A stretch of DNA of 54,992 bases from Alkalibacillus almallahensis. GTDB lineage: Bacteria; Bacillota; Bacilli; Bacillales; Alkalibacillaceae. The position numbers were made by a program, and so were the translations under genes. Of this stretch, positions 1-7,433 are shown piece by piece; position 1 is the stretch's first letter, and every line of letters starts with the position of its first letter. Location of the stretch: NCBI RefSeq assembly GCF_011761495.1, contig NZ_JAASRU010000016.1:1-54992 (forward strand), read 5' to 3'. The notes beneath the pieces were generated by a model that worked only from the letters and a program-made list of their open reading frames with translations, had not been told where the DNA came from and did not search any database.

Positions 1-52
1 GTCTTATTGCATCATAAATATAAGGATATACAAGGCCAAATGGCATAAGTAA

Positions 53-76
53 GGAGTGCTCTTAAGAGAGCACCCC
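53..76 (-). terminator. hairpin after the truncated DUF21 gene
   Basis: An inverted repeat with 10-bp arms (TGCTCT/AGAGCA core, one mismatch) lies 10 bases past the stop codon on the minus strand. The T-tract after it is poor, so termination may be weak. Confidence 0.5.
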
Positions 77-86
77 AACATTTGAC

Positions 87-668
87 TTAGAACCAGTTTT
101 GAAAATCTAACGCCCCTTTAATGCGGTAAGATTCATCATCACGAAATGTCCCTTCTGAATCCGCGATATCAATCATTGCCTTGAATTCTTCTTTTGAAAA
201 AGAATATTGTTGCTTTTCACCTTTTGATAATACTTTTGTAATCGTATCAGTTAGCCAATTTAAGATAACCGTAATGGGTTTAAAAATGATTACAGCTGCT
301 TTAATCACAGGATAAACAAGATAAGAGACTCGATCTGGAAATGTAGCTGCCACGGATTTAGGAATCACTTCAGCGACAATAATAATCGTAATCGTTAAAA
401 TGGCTGTCGCTATCGCAACATCAAACCCATATTGGATCGCCATGGTTGTAACAAGTGTTGGCAAGATAATATTTGAAATATTGTTACCGATTAAGATTGC
501 CGTAATAAATTCATTCGGCTTCTGCACCAGTTTTAATAATTTTTCGGACTTTTTATCTCCTTCTTGGGCTTGTGTTTGCAATTTCATTCGATTCGTTGCT
601 GTAAGAGCCGTTTCACTCCCAGAAAAGAAAAATGAAACAAAAATTAATGCAATGATTGCGAAAATCAA
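87..668 (-). CDS. DUF21 (CNNM) membrane protein, C-terminally truncated
   Basis: This 193-residue protein is the N-terminal transmembrane DUF21/CNNM domain of the CorC/HlyC (YugS/YrkA/MpfA-like) family, which is linked to Mg2+ export. The FFSGSETALTATN start and the LIGNNISNI and AEVIPKS segments identify it. Full-length members have about 430 residues with two CBS domains and a CorC_HlyC domain. Here the frame stops after IKGALDFQN, just where the CBS part should begin, and a hairpin follows at once; no CBS coding is visible downstream. It is a natural truncation or a pseudogene. I chose the TTG at 668 because AAGGAGG lies 8 bases upstream; upstream in-frame starts lack such a site. Confidence 0.7.
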   Translation of the reverse strand: MIFAIIALIFVSFFFSGSETALTATNRMKLQTQAQEGDKKSEKLLKLVQKPNEFITAILIGNNISNIILPTLVTTMAIQYGFDVAIATAILTITIIIVAEVIPKSVAATFPDRVSYLVYPVIKAAVIIFKPITVILNWLTDTITKVLSKGEKQQYSFSKEEFKAMIDIADSEGTFRDDESYRIKGALDFQNWF

Positions 669-749
669 TAGTTGCGCCTCCTTATGTATCATCAAACTGA
701 TGTATCTATTCCCCAAATAGATACACTCATAACACGATTAACTCCTAAA

Positions 750-848
750 GTTTTGAAATAAATTCATAATTTTATTTCAAAACCTATCTCAGTTATCTCA
801 TAAACCTTGTTATTTATGAAATAACTTGATGCAATTATCTCATAAATA
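750..848. repeat. 21-bp phased repeat array, family A, locus 1
   Basis: Five units of the core TTATYTCATAAAT begin at 751 (inverted), 772, 793, 814 and 835, each exactly 21 bp apart, with variable spacers. The first two units form a perfect inverted repeat with 13-bp arms (750-762 and 771-783). The array lies about 35 bases past the stop codon of the gene at 883-1104 and upstream of the DUF21 gene. Confidence 0.8.
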
Positions 849-882
849 AGACCACTTTTTTCAAAATTTTTGTGAACAAACA

Positions 883-1104
883 TTAATTAACTAATTTTTT
901 GTAAAGTGGAAAGAAAACAGCAAAAGCAATTAAGCCTGTTATCAAAAAAACTAAGACTTTTGACATAATAGTTGGTTCACCAAACATTAATTCCCATACA
1001 TTTTCAGAGAAAAAGCTAACGTTCAACCATTCAAAAATTCCTTTTATAAATATTCCTGTCATCACACTTAATACAACCAATAGTGCAAATCCTGATTTTT
1101 TCAC
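883..1104 (-). CDS. small membrane protein, function unknown
   Basis: The 73-residue product has two predicted membrane helices: residues about 5-24, and a C-terminal one around VLVFLITGLIAFAVFF, ending in a basic tail. I recognise no family. GTG at 1104 has GGAG ten bases upstream; an earlier GTG at 1113 would sit only one base from that site and is less likely. The gene stands alone between repeat array A1 and about 260 bases of AT-rich sequence with no recognisable gene. Confidence 0.5.
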   Translation of the reverse strand: MKKSGFALLVVLSVMTGIFIKGIFEWLNVSFFSENVWELMFGEPTIMSKVLVFLITGLIAFAVFFPLYKKLVN

Positions 1105-1331
1105 CCCAACCACACTCCATCAATGAAATATTTATTTCTTAGAATTTTGCCGTTTTGCTCCTAATTAATCTCTTAACACTATTTCGTCTTCAGGCGCTTT
1201 AATCCCTCTTAATTGATAAAATTTTAAAGATTTCCTCTTACCTATTTAATTTTTTGAAACGTCATTCACATTATAGCCCGGGAAATAACCCTGCCTACTA
1301 TTCGCTAACTTATTAAAATTTAATACATAAT

Positions 1332-1358
1332 AAAAGCTTGGCACAATGCCAAGCTTTT
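1332..1358 (-). terminator. terminator of usp gene
   Basis: Perfect inverted repeat AAAAGCTTGGCA/TGCCAAGCTTTT around a 3-base loop, starting 16 bases past the stop codon of the minus-strand usp gene and followed by a T-rich run on that strand. Confidence 0.85.
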
Positions 1359-1373
1359 ACTCTCATACACTTA

Positions 1374-1886
1374 CTATTTTGCGATTAAGACGGGTACATT
1401 TGATTCGTTAGCCACTTTATTACTGACACTTCCCATCACAAGTTGACGAAGACCACTAATACCACGGTTTCCTATAACAATTAAATCCATTTTCTGATCA
1501 TCTGCATATTGGACAAGCGTTTTAGCGGGATCACCTACTAATGTTTCATAATTGACTTCTTTAATATCATCAGAAACCTTGGTAGCTACTTCATCCAGTA
1601 GCTTTTGAGCTTCACTACCAATCGATTCTTTGTTTGCGGTTGGGTTAAAGTCACCGAATTGGACATATGGCACATAATTGGTCGTATTATGCATCATAGA
1701 CGCTCCGTGTGAGAAAACAGGTTCTGAATTCATCGTTGCTTTCGTTCGTGTATTTTGATCATGAACGTATACGACGTTCAAGGAAGCGTTATGCGCTTTT
1801 GCTAAACTTTCTGCTTGACGAATTGCTTTCATACTATCGCTAGAACCGTCATACGCAACTAGTATCTTTTCATAATCATGATTCAT
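1374..1886 (-). CDS. universal stress protein (UspA family)
   Basis: A 170-residue cytoplasmic UspA-fold protein. The N-terminal KILVAYDGSSDS strand and loop and the C-terminal ATP motif G-x2-G-x9-G-S (GNRGISGLRQLVMGS) are intact, so it should be of the ATP-binding class. It has a longer insertion (residues about 50-90) than the usual 140-150-residue members. The ATG at 1886 is preferred because AAGGAG lies 9 bases upstream. A good SigB-type promoter precedes it, which fits a general-stress role. It is the first of three usp genes in the window. Confidence 0.93.
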   Translation of the reverse strand: MNHDYEKILVAYDGSSDSMKAIRQAESLAKAHNASLNVVYVHDQNTRTKATMNSEPVFSHGASMMHNTTNYVPYVQFGDFNPTANKESIGSEAQKLLDEVATKVSDDIKEVNYETLVGDPAKTLVQYADDQKMDLIVIGNRGISGLRQLVMGSVSNKVANESNVPVLIAK

Positions 1887-1922
1887 ACTATTCAACTCCT
1901 TCTAAAGGGTTCTACTTTATGT

Positions 1923-1948
1923 ATATCCTTTGCCGACGACGCTTAAAC
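1923..1948 (-). promoter_or_regulatory. SigB-type promoter of usp
   Basis: On the minus strand GTTTAA is followed after 14 bases by GGATAT, close to the Bacillus SigB consensus GTTTAA-N12-15-GGGTAT. It lies about 40 bases upstream of the usp start codon. Confidence 0.65.
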
Positions 1949-2084
1949 ATTCTAGATCACATGTTCTATCGTTTTATAATACAACATCAACGATCACTGC
2001 TCACACTGAACACATCACAAGATTTATAGGAATTTGTTGTGTTACGCTTATTAAGTAATGTATTTATGAAAGGATGAAATATTC

Positions 2085-2852
2085 ATGGTAAGAACCGCTC
2101 TAATCACTGGCGCAAGTGGTGGCATTGGTTATGAACTCGCTAAACTTATGGCAAATGATTTTAACCTTATTCTAGTCGCAAGAAGCGAAAATAAACTAGA
2201 AGAAGTTAAAGCAGAATTAAGCCCACACACCAATGTGACGATTATTCCATTTGACCTTGCCAAACCCCAAGCTGCAAAAGCTCTTTATGATCGTGTTCAT
2301 CAAGATGGGCATCATGTGGATACCTTAGTGAACAATGCTGGATTTGGAATAGAAGACTTATTCCTCGAGACTGATCTTGACCGTCTTAATCAAATGTTAC
2401 AACTTAATATGGTCGCGCTTACTAATTTAACGTATTATTTCGGACAGGATATGGTACATTCTCAATATGGAAGAATTTTAAATATCGGCTCCATCGCTTC
2501 CTTTGTCCCTACCCCAGCGATGAGTGCGTATGCAGCAACGAAAGCTTATGTCTTATCATTATCTGAATCTCTTAACACCGAACTTCAGAAAAAAGGCGAT
2601 CTATCCGTCACCGCTCTATGTCCTGGACCAACCGCAACGAATTTTGCTAACGAAGCCAATATGCAATCCATGGGAGAATCATTTAACGATATAGCAATGT
2701 CACCCGAAAGAGTTGCTTCAATCGGTTATCATGCCCTTTTCAAAAAGAAAAATGTATCAGTCCCTGGCAAACGATATAAATTCCTGATTGCATTTACGCG
2801 TATTCTATCTCGAAAAATGGTTCAGCGGCTCCTAGCAAAATCATTAAAATAA
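2085..2852 (+). CDS. short-chain dehydrogenase/reductase (SDR)
   Basis: A classical 255-residue SDR with the NAD(P)-binding TGASGGIG motif at residues 8-15, the NNAG structural motif, and catalytic Ser and YAATK. It resembles the DltE/YqjQ type; the substrate cannot be told from sequence. The C-terminus carries a basic, hydrophobic tail (KRYKFLIAFTRILSRKM) that may associate with the membrane. AAAGGATG precedes the ATG by about 8 bases. It stands alone, divergent from the first usp gene, with its own terminator. Confidence 0.9.
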   Translation: MVRTALITGASGGIGYELAKLMANDFNLILVARSENKLEEVKAELSPHTNVTIIPFDLAKPQAAKALYDRVHQDGHHVDTLVNNAGFGIEDLFLETDLDRLNQMLQLNMVALTNLTYYFGQDMVHSQYGRILNIGSIASFVPTPAMSAYAATKAYVLSLSESLNTELQKKGDLSVTALCPGPTATNFANEANMQSMGESFNDIAMSPERVASIGYHALFKKKNVSVPGKRYKFLIAFTRILSRKMVQRLLAKSLK

Positions 2853-2863
2853 AACATTAATCA

Positions 2864-2895
2864 CCCTACGCTATTAATCATTAGCGTAGGGTTTT
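2864..2895 (+). terminator. terminator of SDR gene
   Basis: CCCTACGCTA/TAGCGTAGGG inverted repeat followed by TTTTC on the plus strand, 11 bases past the SDR stop. Confidence 0.85.
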
Positions 2896-2952
2896 CTATT
2901 GAACATTCTATTTATTTAATTTCCGCTATCTTTTATTAAATTTCTGGTCGAA

Positions 2953-3070
2953 TTTATCTCATAAATCAACTTGATTATTTAATAACTAAACATTTATCTC
3001 ATAAATCAGAGAATTTATTTCATAAATAAGCGTACTAATCTCATAAATTAAAGGATTTATCTAATAAAGA
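2953..3070. repeat. 21-bp phased repeat array, family A, locus 2
   Basis: Six units of TTATYTCATAAAT-type cores begin at 2954, 2975, 2994, 3015, 3036 and 3057. Four of the five intervals are 21 bp and one is 19. The array lies between the convergent SDR and yfkM genes, just outside both terminators. Stop codons interrupt the frames I checked, so it is not coding. Confidence 0.8.
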
Positions 3071-3081
3071 TTCTGACCATA

Positions 3082-3102
3082 TAAAAAGGAGAGGATCTCT
3101 CC
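3082..3102 (-). terminator. terminator of yfkM
   Basis: GGAGAG/CTCTCC hairpin followed by TTTTT on the minus strand, 14 bases past the yfkM stop codon. Confidence 0.8.
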
Positions 3103-3115
3103 CCTCCTTTCACTT

Positions 3116-3628
3116 TTATCCTTCTAATTGTTTTAGCGCTTCACGATTAAAGGCTGGTAAATCATCAGGTGTTCGGCTCGTTACAAATTTACCATCGACT
3201 ACGACCTCTTCATCTACTACTTTAGCCCCTGCGTTACGTAAGTCATTGCGCACTGACACAAAACTTGTTAGTGTCTTGCCTTTTAGTTCATCAGTATCAA
3301 CTAGGAACTGTGGTGCATGACAAATCGCAAACACTGGCTTGTCTGATTCAAAGAATTGACGTGCAAATGTCGCGTTCTTTTCATCAATACGTAATAAATC
3401 AGGTGAAAAACCGCCTGGAACTAATAATGCATCATAGTCACTTGGGTTAACGTCATCAACCCCATAATCAAGCGTCATTTCTTGGCCGTTTTTGCCTTTG
3501 ATCGTTTCACCTTTTCCTTTGCCAATCAAATCAACTTGATGTCCAGCATCTCGTAATTTTTCTGCTGGATCCGTTAATTCAATTTCTTCTACCATATCTG
3601 TTAGTAATGCTGCTACTTTTTTACCCAT
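3116..3628 (-). CDS. yfkM: DJ-1/PfpI family protein, YfkM-like general stress protein 18
   Basis: 170 residues of the DJ-1/PfpI (type 1 glutamine amidotransferase-like) fold. The nucleophile elbow AICHAPQ carries the reactive Cys near residue 102, and the VPGGFSPD loop and C-terminal TSRTPDDLPAFNRE match B. subtilis YfkM closely. The family includes proteases, chaperones and deglycases; activity here is not resolved. AAGGAGG lies about 10 bases before the ATG. A near-perfect SigB promoter precedes it, in line with membership of the general-stress regulon in B. subtilis. Confidence 0.9.
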   Translation of the reverse strand: MGKKVAALLTDMVEEIELTDPAEKLRDAGHQVDLIGKGKGETIKGKNGQEMTLDYGVDDVNPSDYDALLVPGGFSPDLLRIDEKNATFARQFFESDKPVFAICHAPQFLVDTDELKGKTLTSFVSVRNDLRNAGAKVVDEEVVVDGKFVTSRTPDDLPAFNREALKQLEG

Positions 3629-3667
3629 AAATTAATGACCTCCTTTTTGAATGTCACATTCTTTGGT

Positions 3668-3694
3668 ATACCCAATCAACAACTAGTCTTAAAC
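3668..3694 (-). promoter_or_regulatory. SigB-type promoter of yfkM
   Basis: Minus strand GTTTAA, 15-base spacer, GGGTAT: both boxes match the Bacillus SigB consensus exactly. It lies about 40 bases upstream of the start codon. Confidence 0.8.
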
Positions 3695-3723
3695 CTACTC
3701 ATCAAAAAATTCCCCGACATTGT

Positions 3724-3751
3724 TTGACATTATATCCGACTATGTTATTAT
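3724..3751 (+). promoter_or_regulatory. SigA-type promoter, betaine-binding protein gene
   Basis: TTGACA, 16-base spacer, TATTAT on the plus strand. Transcription from here would give a leader of about 195 bases before the lipoprotein gene at 3954. The promoter faces away from the yfkM SigB promoter. Confidence 0.55.
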
Positions 3752-3805
3752 AAACTTTGTAAAGAAAAAATTTAACGTTTTTAACAACTAAAAGGATGGT
3801 GATTT

Positions 3806-3832
3806 ATGGCAAACTATTTATCGACGTATTGA
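3806..3832 (+). CDS. possible 8-residue leader peptide
   Basis: Within the long leader of the betaine-binding gene an ATG follows AAAGGATGGTG and reads MANYLSTY before TGA. Only the start context supports it, so it may be chance. A 6-bp hairpin (AATGTT/AACATT) follows in the leader. Confidence 0.2.
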   Translation: MANYLSTY

Positions 3833-3953
3833 CACGTCATACCTAATGTTGAACAAACATTCAGAATCATGTATGCTAATCAACATTGGTTGTAATCACT
3901 TTGCCAACATAACATCAACTTTATTTTTAACAATCTGAGGAGGAACAACACAT

Positions 3954-4907
3954 ATGCGTTTCAACAAAAAAGCATTACTACTTATCCTTACAGGAATGGT
4001 TTTAATCGTCCTAGCAGCATGTGGCGGCGGGGAATCATCTGAAGGATCAGACCAATCAGAAGGTAATAACGAAGAATCAAATGAAGAATCAAATAGTGAA
4101 GGTAGCGAATCTAGCGAAAGTGATGTCAATCAAGAAACGATTGAAATGGGCCAAATCAACTGGGCTGAAAACATCGCTGTGACAAACATGTGGAAAGTTA
4201 TCTTAGAAGAGCAAGGCTACAATATTGAGCTTGTTAACTTAGACATGGGACCGACAATGGAAGCTCTAGCTAATGACGAATTAGACTTAGGACTAGAAGT
4301 TTGGTTACCTGTTCAAGACGCTAACTATTTAGATCAATATGAAGATCAAGTTTTCTTCTCTGAAGCAACTTGGTATGATAACGCAAAAGTAGGTCTTGTT
4401 GTACCTGAATATATGGAAGACATTAATAGTATTGAAGATTTAAATGAAAATGCTGAGAAATTCGATGGTGAAATTACTGGCTTCGATTCTGGTGCTGGTA
4501 CCATGGAAGTAACTGAAGAAATGATCAAAGAATACGGTTTAAACTTTGAACTTATGCCAAGTTCTGAGCCTGCTATGATCGCAGCAATCGATAAAGCAAT
4601 TAAAAATGAAGAACCGATTGTGGCACCACTTTGGAATCCACATAGTATTTTCGCCAAACATGATCTGAAATATTTAGAAGATCCAAAAGAAACTTATGGT
4701 GGCGTTGAGAAAATTCACTTTGCAACACGTCAAGGATTCGGAGATGAATATCCGCAATTCACTCAATGGTTGAAGAACTGGAAGATGAATGATACGCAAA
4801 TTGGTGAGCTAATGTCAGCTGTACAAAATGCTGAAGAGCCAATTGAAGGTGCTCGTACATGGGTAGAAAACAACCAAGAATTAGTTAACGAATGGATCGA
4901 ACAATAA
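3954..4907 (+). CDS. glycine betaine/carnitine-type ABC substrate-binding lipoprotein
   Basis: 317 residues of the OpuAC family, which captures glycine betaine or related osmolytes outside the membrane. A lipoprotein signal ends in LAAC (Cys23), followed by a Ser/Glu/Asn-rich linker to about residue 60. The binding domain keeps Trp residues of the aromatic box (INWAENIAVTNMW, LEVWLPV, APLWNPHS). GAGGAGG lies about 9 bases before the ATG. No ATPase or permease gene adjoins it, so it must serve a transporter encoded elsewhere or act as an orphan receptor. The exact ligand is not determined. Confidence 0.88.
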   Translation: MRFNKKALLLILTGMVLIVLAACGGGESSEGSDQSEGNNEESNEESNSEGSESSESDVNQETIEMGQINWAENIAVTNMWKVILEEQGYNIELVNLDMGPTMEALANDELDLGLEVWLPVQDANYLDQYEDQVFFSEATWYDNAKVGLVVPEYMEDINSIEDLNENAEKFDGEITGFDSGAGTMEVTEEMIKEYGLNFELMPSSEPAMIAAIDKAIKNEEPIVAPLWNPHSIFAKHDLKYLEDPKETYGGVEKIHFATRQGFGDEYPQFTQWLKNWKMNDTQIGELMSAVQNAEEPIEGARTWVENNQELVNEWIEQ

Positions 4908-4913
4908 ACGATT

Positions 4914-4951
4914 AAAAAGCTTGGACCTATTAAACAGGTCCAAGCTTTTTT
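4914..4951. terminator. bidirectional terminator
   Basis: Long perfect inverted repeat (AAAAAGCTTGGACCT and its complement) with a 7-base loop and T-runs on both strands, between the convergent betaine-binding and usp genes. Confidence 0.9.
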
Positions 4952-4954
4952 CGT

Positions 4955-5428
4955 TTATTTCGTCACTAAAACAGGACAATGAGCATCATTCGAGACTTTG
5001 TGACTGATACTACCCATGACTATTCGTTTTAATCCACCTAGACCTCTATTACCAATCACAATCAAATCAATATCATTTTCCTCAGAGTATTGGATAATAC
5101 GTCGTTCAGGCGGCCCTGTTAATACATCAAACCTTACATCAATATCTTTTGACACTTCAGACTTAGCTTGTTCCATGACACGATCAGCTAATCTTTCGCC
5201 ATCATCGTAAGAATTCATTTGAGATTTGTTCGGAATGTTTTTCTCAGGATCATTAAGCGCTTCATTATCATATGGAGTTGGATGATTATACGGGTCATGT
5301 CCTTCAACAAATACTAAGTATAAACGGGCATCGCTTTGTTTAACGATTCCTTCTGCAATCTGCAGTGCCTTTTGACTGTCAGGAGAACCATCATACGCCA
5401 ATAAAACATGATTGAATAAAGTTTTCAT
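4955..5428 (-). CDS. universal stress protein (UspA family)
   Basis: 157 residues, single UspA domain, cytoplasmic. It begins with HVLLAYDGSPDS and ends with the intact ATP motif GNRG-x9-GS. It is closely similar to the protein at 1374-1886 and is probably a paralogue. AGAGGAGG lies upstream of the ATG. It is monocistronic, convergent with the betaine-binding gene. The 270 bases upstream hold no gene and no SigB promoter as clear as that of the first usp. Confidence 0.93.
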   Translation of the reverse strand: MKTLFNHVLLAYDGSPDSQKALQIAEGIVKQSDARLYLVFVEGHDPYNHPTPYDNEALNDPEKNIPNKSQMNSYDDGERLADRVMEQAKSEVSKDIDVRFDVLTGPPERRIIQYSEENDIDLIVIGNRGLGGLKRIVMGSISHKVSNDAHCPVLVTK

Positions 5429-5658
5429 TACAACAACCTCCTCTTAATTTTCAAAGCATTTCTCCTATGCTTCCAATTTAGCTTAAGAACTAAACTGTCT
5501 TTCGGAGGATCTGAGTGAAATAATTGGTCAGAGCATAAGTCAATTATGAACAAGATCTCTATATCATATAATGGTTCATTCATCCTCTCATTATTCATAT
5601 ACACCTTTTTCGCCCCAACTAAACCTATTGTCCTAATAAGTCATGTAATCGTCACAAA

Positions 5659-5689
5659 TAAAAAGCCGCAGCTATTATTAGCTACGACT
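5659..5689 (-). terminator. terminator of prfC
   Basis: AGTCGTAGCTA/TAGCTGCGGCT hairpin (two G-U pairs) followed by TTTTTATTT on the minus strand, directly past the prfC stop. Confidence 0.8.
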
Positions 5690-5696
5690 CATTAGG

Positions 5697-7280
5697 TTAA
5701 CTTTGTTCGTATTGATTCACTTCATATAGATCGATTAATTCTATTTCTGGATGACGATCCTTAAACAAGTTTAACGAAAATTCATTTTTGAATAACACGA
5801 CCGGATTATTTTCCCGATCACGGACAAGCGTGCTTCGGCTGTCAAAAATGGATTCATCAACCTGATCAGGTCTCAACCATCTCGGTACTCGCTCTCCAAT
5901 GTCCTCTAACATGACTTCTGAATTATACTCATTTTGCATGCGATATTGGAACACGTCAAACTGTAATTGACCGACTGCACCAATAATAAATGACTCTGTA
6001 TGATACTTCTTGAATAACTGAATAGCGCCTTCTTGAACAAGTTGTTCAATCCCTTTATAAAACTGTTTCGACTTCATTACATTTTTCGCCGTCACCGTCT
6101 TATATAATTCAGGTGGGAATTGAGGTAGTTCGTCAAACTCGAACAGCGTCTTGCTTTCAGTAATCGTATCACCAATATGATACACATTCGGATCGTAGAT
6201 GCCAATAATATCACCAGCATAGGCTTCTTCAATCGTTCCCCGCTGTGAGGCGACAAATTGTTGTGACTGATTTAGATTGATCGTCTTACCTGTTCGCGAT
6301 AGCTTCACACTCATATCACGGGTGAACTTCCCTGAACAGATACGGACGAACGCGATTCTGTCACGATGATTCGGATTCATGTTAGCTTGAATTTTAAAGA
6401 TAAATCCAGAAAACTCTTCCTCTGTCGGCTGAATAACGCCATCTGTTGTTTGGCGAGAACCTGGTGCTGGGGCCATTTCGATAAATGAATCAAGAAATGT
6501 TTCTACACCGAATGGCGCAAGCGCACTACCGAAGAAAACAGGTGTCTGCTCACCAGCAAGAACTGAATCAAGGGAAAAATTTTCGCCTGCTTCATCTAAT
6601 AACGCAACTTCATCCTGAGCCATCTGAAACTCTTCTCGCTGACGTAACTCTGCATACTCATCTGCCTCTAATTTATCATATGGCACGCGCTCTTCCTCAC
6701 CATTTTGTAAATAACGGACGAATTCATTTGATTGACGGTCAAATGTCCCTAAGAAGCGTTTACCCATGCCTGCTGGATAATTCATTGGATACGTTTCTAT
6801 CTCTAAGACTTCTTCAATCTCTTCCATTAAATCAAGCGGTTCACGGCCTTCACGGTCAACCTTATTGAAAAAGGTGAAAATCGGAATCCCTCGCATACGA
6901 CAAACTTTAAACAGTTTCTTTGTCTGCGCCTCGATCCCTTTCGTTGAGTCGATAACCATGACCACGCTATCAACAGCGGTAAGTGTACGGTACGTGTCCT
7001 CACTGAAGTCTTCGTGACCTGGTGTATCTAAAATATTAACTTCATAACCTTCATAAGGAAAGTTCATCACACTTGATGTCACGGAAATTCCACGTTGTTT
7101 TTCTATTTCCATCCAATCAGATGTCGCGAATTTGCCTGACTTCTTTCCTTTTACAGTACCAGCTTCCCGAATTAGATTACCGAAAAGCAACATCGTTTCT
7201 GTTAACGTTGTTTTACCTGCATCAGGATGCGAAATAATTGCAAATGTCTTACGCTTTTGTACTTCTTCTTGTATCGACAT
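5697..7280 (-). CDS. prfC: peptide chain release factor 3 (RF3)
   Basis: A 527-residue translational GTPase that recycles RF1/RF2 from the ribosome after termination. The G1 motif SHPDAGKTT (about 17-25), the switch RGISVTSS, G3 DTPGHEDF and G4 NKVD are all present. The C-terminal half ([33 protein letters not shown]) is RF3-specific rather than EF-G-like. Length matches the family (about 520-530). The ribosome binding site AAGGG is weak. It is monocistronic with its own terminator. Confidence 0.97.
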   Translation of the reverse strand: MSIQEEVQKRKTFAIISHPDAGKTTLTETMLLFGNLIREAGTVKGKKSGKFATSDWMEIEKQRGISVTSSVMNFPYEGYEVNILDTPGHEDFSEDTYRTLTAVDSVVMVIDSTKGIEAQTKKLFKVCRMRGIPIFTFFNKVDREGREPLDLMEEIEEVLEIETYPMNYPAGMGKRFLGTFDRQSNEFVRYLQNGEEERVPYDKLEADEYAELRQREEFQMAQDEVALLDEAGENFSLDSVLAGEQTPVFFGSALAPFGVETFLDSFIEMAPAPGSRQTTDGVIQPTEEEFSGFIFKIQANMNPNHRDRIAFVRICSGKFTRDMSVKLSRTGKTINLNQSQQFVASQRGTIEEAYAGDIIGIYDPNVYHIGDTITESKTLFEFDELPQFPPELYKTVTAKNVMKSKQFYKGIEQLVQEGAIQLFKKYHTESFIIGAVGQLQFDVFQYRMQNEYNSEVMLEDIGERVPRWLRPDQVDESIFDSRSTLVRDRENNPVVLFKNEFSLNLFKDRHPEIELIDLYEVNQYEQS

Positions 7281-7393
7281 ATATTAACCCTTTCTATCTT
7301 AACTTAGCCTTTCATATCCTAACATAAACAAATAACTCATTGTAGTGAAAAATCCCGAACGACTTCCTCCAACAATACTAAACCTTGCCTACA

Positions 7394-7422
7394 AAGAAAG
7401 CCCCTCCAATATTGGAGAGGCT
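7394..7422 (-). terminator. terminator of abgT-like gene
   Basis: GCCTCTCCAA/TTGGAGGGGC hairpin followed by TTTCTTT on the minus strand, 12 bases past the stop. Confidence 0.85.
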
Positions 7423-7433
7423 TAAAAACAATA

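Noticed and set aside
1-86. Remainder of the DUF21 protein (CBS/CorC part)
   Set aside because: Translation past the stop gives no CBS-like sequence, and a hairpin lies there.
3829-3834. Second TTGACA in the betaine-binding leader as a promoter
   Set aside because: No -10 box lies at a suitable distance.
5429-5600. SigB promoter before the second usp gene
   Set aside because: GTTTAG is present but no GGGTAT-like -10 follows at the right distance.
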